Below, in pieces: positions 7,250 to 7,902 of a stretch of 7,902 nucleotides of DNA. Made by a program: the position numbers and the translations under genes. This DNA is from Gammaproteobacteria bacterium (GTDB taxonomy: Bacteria > Pseudomonadota > Gammaproteobacteria > Pseudomonadales > Azotimanducaceae). Under the pieces are notes generated by a model. It had not been told where the DNA came from. It worked only from the letters and a program-made list of their open reading frames with translations, and did not search any database. The stretch lies in contig JAPOYW010000212.1 in NCBI GenBank assembly GCA_026706425.1, forward strand, positions 1 through 7,902, given 5' to 3'. Within the stretch, counting starts at the first letter, position 1. The number at the start of each line of letters is the position of its first letter.

Positions 7250-7282
7250 GCGCCCGCCGCCGGCCCGCGCCCGGGCGGGCGC
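7250..7282. repeat. GC-only inverted repeat (9-bp perfect stem)
   Basis: GCGCCCGCC at 7250-7258 and GGCGGGCGC at 7274-7282 are perfect reverse complements around a 15-base loop that is itself GC-only. As RNA it would form a very stable hairpin on either strand. There is no T-run on either side, so it is not a standard intrinsic terminator. Chance occurrence in GC-rich DNA is possible. Confidence 0.4.
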
Positions 7283-7577
7283 CGTGCGATTGGTGCGAAT
7301 CGGCGAAATCTCCGCGGCCAATGAAAAGGGCGATGTTCCTCCCCCCAGTCGCCGCCACGGTCCGGAATGCCGCCCACCTCGAACGGAACACCAGAGGCGG
7401 CGCGTTTTCCACGCTTCGTCCACGGCGCCGCTCCCCCAGACAAACGAGGCGCGGTGGTCGAAGGGTGGGTGTCAGGCGACATACCTTCGCTACACGCACG
7501 GCACATCCGACGAGCGTCGTGGCGCATGTCCCGCAAAGGCGCCCCATGGCCGGTCCGGCCACGCGGACCTCGCAACG

Positions 7578-7607
7578 GTTGAATTTCGCTTAGGTACTGC
7601 CCACTAT
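7578..7607 (+). promoter_or_regulatory. Candidate heat-shock (sigma-32-like) promoter of hslV
   Basis: TTGAAT (7579-7584) resembles the TTGAA core of sigma-32 -35 elements, and CCCACTAT (7600-7607) resembles the CCCCATNT -10 element (six of eight positions), with a 15-base spacing within the range known for this factor. Transcription would start near 7614, about 22 bases before the GTG. Known heat-shock control of hslVU in enterobacteria supports the reading. A sigma-70 reading (TTGAAT, 17 bases, CACTAT) overlaps it. Confidence 0.45.
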
Positions 7608-7635
7608 CCGTTTCCCCGTTCAAGCAACCAACCCC

Positions 7636-7902
7636 GTGGATCAGTTCAACGGAACGACCATCGTTTCCGTCCGACGCGGCCCCGATGTCGTGCTTGGCGG
7701 CGACGGACAGGTTTCGATGGGCAACACCATCGTGAAGAGCAACGCCGTCAAGGTGCGCCGGTTGCGGGATCACCCCGTTCTGGCGGGTTTCGCCGGCGGG
7801 ACGGCGGACGCCTTCACGCTGTTCGAACGATTCGAGGGGGCACTCGACAAGTACCACGGCAACCTCACCCGCGCCGCCGTCGAACTCGCCAAGGACTGGC
7901 GC
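7636..7902 (+). CDS. hslV: HslV (ClpQ) protease subunit, N-terminal half (partial)
   Basis: The frame starts at a GTG and runs off the right edge after 89 residues, about half of the usual 175-180. It reads as HslV throughout: FNGTTIVSVRRGPDVVLGGDG, then NTIVKSNAVKVRRL, VLAGFAGGTADAFTLFERFE and NLTRAAVELAKDWR. HslV is the threonine-protease core of the bacterial HslUV complex, a proteasome-like double hexamer in the cytoplasm that degrades misfolded and regulatory proteins when capped by the HslU ATPase. The catalytic residue is the first Thr of GTT (Thr7 here), exposed after removal of a six-residue leader, unlike E. coli where only Met is removed. The start is set by this leader; no strong ribosome-binding site precedes it. 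hslU is expected just beyond the window. The promoter region has a heat-shock-like element. Confidence 0.96.
   Translation, partial: MDQFNGTTIVSVRRGPDVVLGGDGQVSMGNTIVKSNAVKVRRLRDHPVLAGFAGGTADAFTLFERFEGALDKYHGNLTRAAVELAKDWR

Larger units (their letters stand above)
7037..7635. other. Stretch of about 600 bases with no supported gene
   Basis: Open frames exist on both strands but their products are Arg/Pro/Gly-rich and lack any family pattern, as expected from GC-rich non-coding DNA. The least unlikely is a minus-strand frame at 7131-7562 (143 codons, GTG start with GAGG five bases ahead), whose end (DIPRDCPVLVTLRVLDDVPARL) looks protein-like; I do not accept it as a gene. The stretch must carry the promoter of the DUF481 gene on its left side, which I cannot locate, and it carries a candidate hslV promoter on the right. 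A GC-only inverted repeat lies at 7250-7282. Confidence 0.5.

Noticed and set aside
7072..7857. Minus-strand open frame of 261 codons across the gene-free stretch and hslV
   Set aside because: It lies antisense to unmistakable HslV sequence, and its product is low-complexity with no recognisable motif.
1..7902. CRISPR array, tRNA or rRNA genes, insertion sequence
   Set aside because: I saw no regularly spaced direct repeats, no cloverleaf or rRNA-like segments, and no transposase motifs or terminal repeats on either strand.

Overview
The window is GC-rich and densely coded, with Shine-Dalgarno-like sites and a GTG start inferred for two genes. It looks like a chromosomal piece from a proteobacterium. 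The HslV N-terminus, which carries a six-residue leader before the catalytic Thr, and the nearby SPOR-domain gene point to a gammaproteobacterium, possibly an uncultured one. That placement is inference; no rRNA or tRNA is present to test it.

Layout: (1) 1-500 holds the 3' end of a hicA toxin gene and a complete hicB antitoxin gene with a C-terminal XRE-type helix-turn-helix. (2) 538-1726 (minus) is a decayed amidase-signature gene. It has an intact catalytic triad but a one-base frameshift near 1440 and a lost C-terminus at the side facing hicAB. (3) 1788-3185 (minus) is the most unusual gene: an ECF sigma factor (residues 1-192) read in frame into a 273-residue domain I do not recognise. 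A strong internal Shine-Dalgarno and ATG sit exactly at the junction. It lies 61 bases upstream of the amidase start and could form an operon with it. (4) A 112-base divergent intergenic region contains a near-perfect 24-bp inverted repeat. (5) 3298-5217 (plus) is a complete copper/TPQ amine oxidase with all active-site residues. (6) 5326-5880 (plus) is a membrane-anchored SPOR-domain protein. (7) 5918-7036 (minus) is a DUF481-type outer-membrane beta-barrel protein, convergent with it. (8) 7037-7635 has no gene I can support, apart from a heat-shock-like promoter at its right end. (9) 7636-7902 (plus) is the first half of hslV, cut by the window edge.

How the parts may work together: the sigma-fusion gene, the amidase and the divergent amine oxidase read like a small amine/amide utilisation locus with its own regulator. 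The amine oxidase would release aldehyde, ammonia and hydrogen peroxide, and the amidase once supplied or processed amides. This link rests only on position. The SPOR and hslV genes are envelope/division and proteostasis functions often found close together in gammaproteobacteria; here the DUF481 gene and a non-coding stretch lie between them. The best candidates for something undescribed are the sigma-domain fusion with its internal start and the palindrome between the divergent genes.
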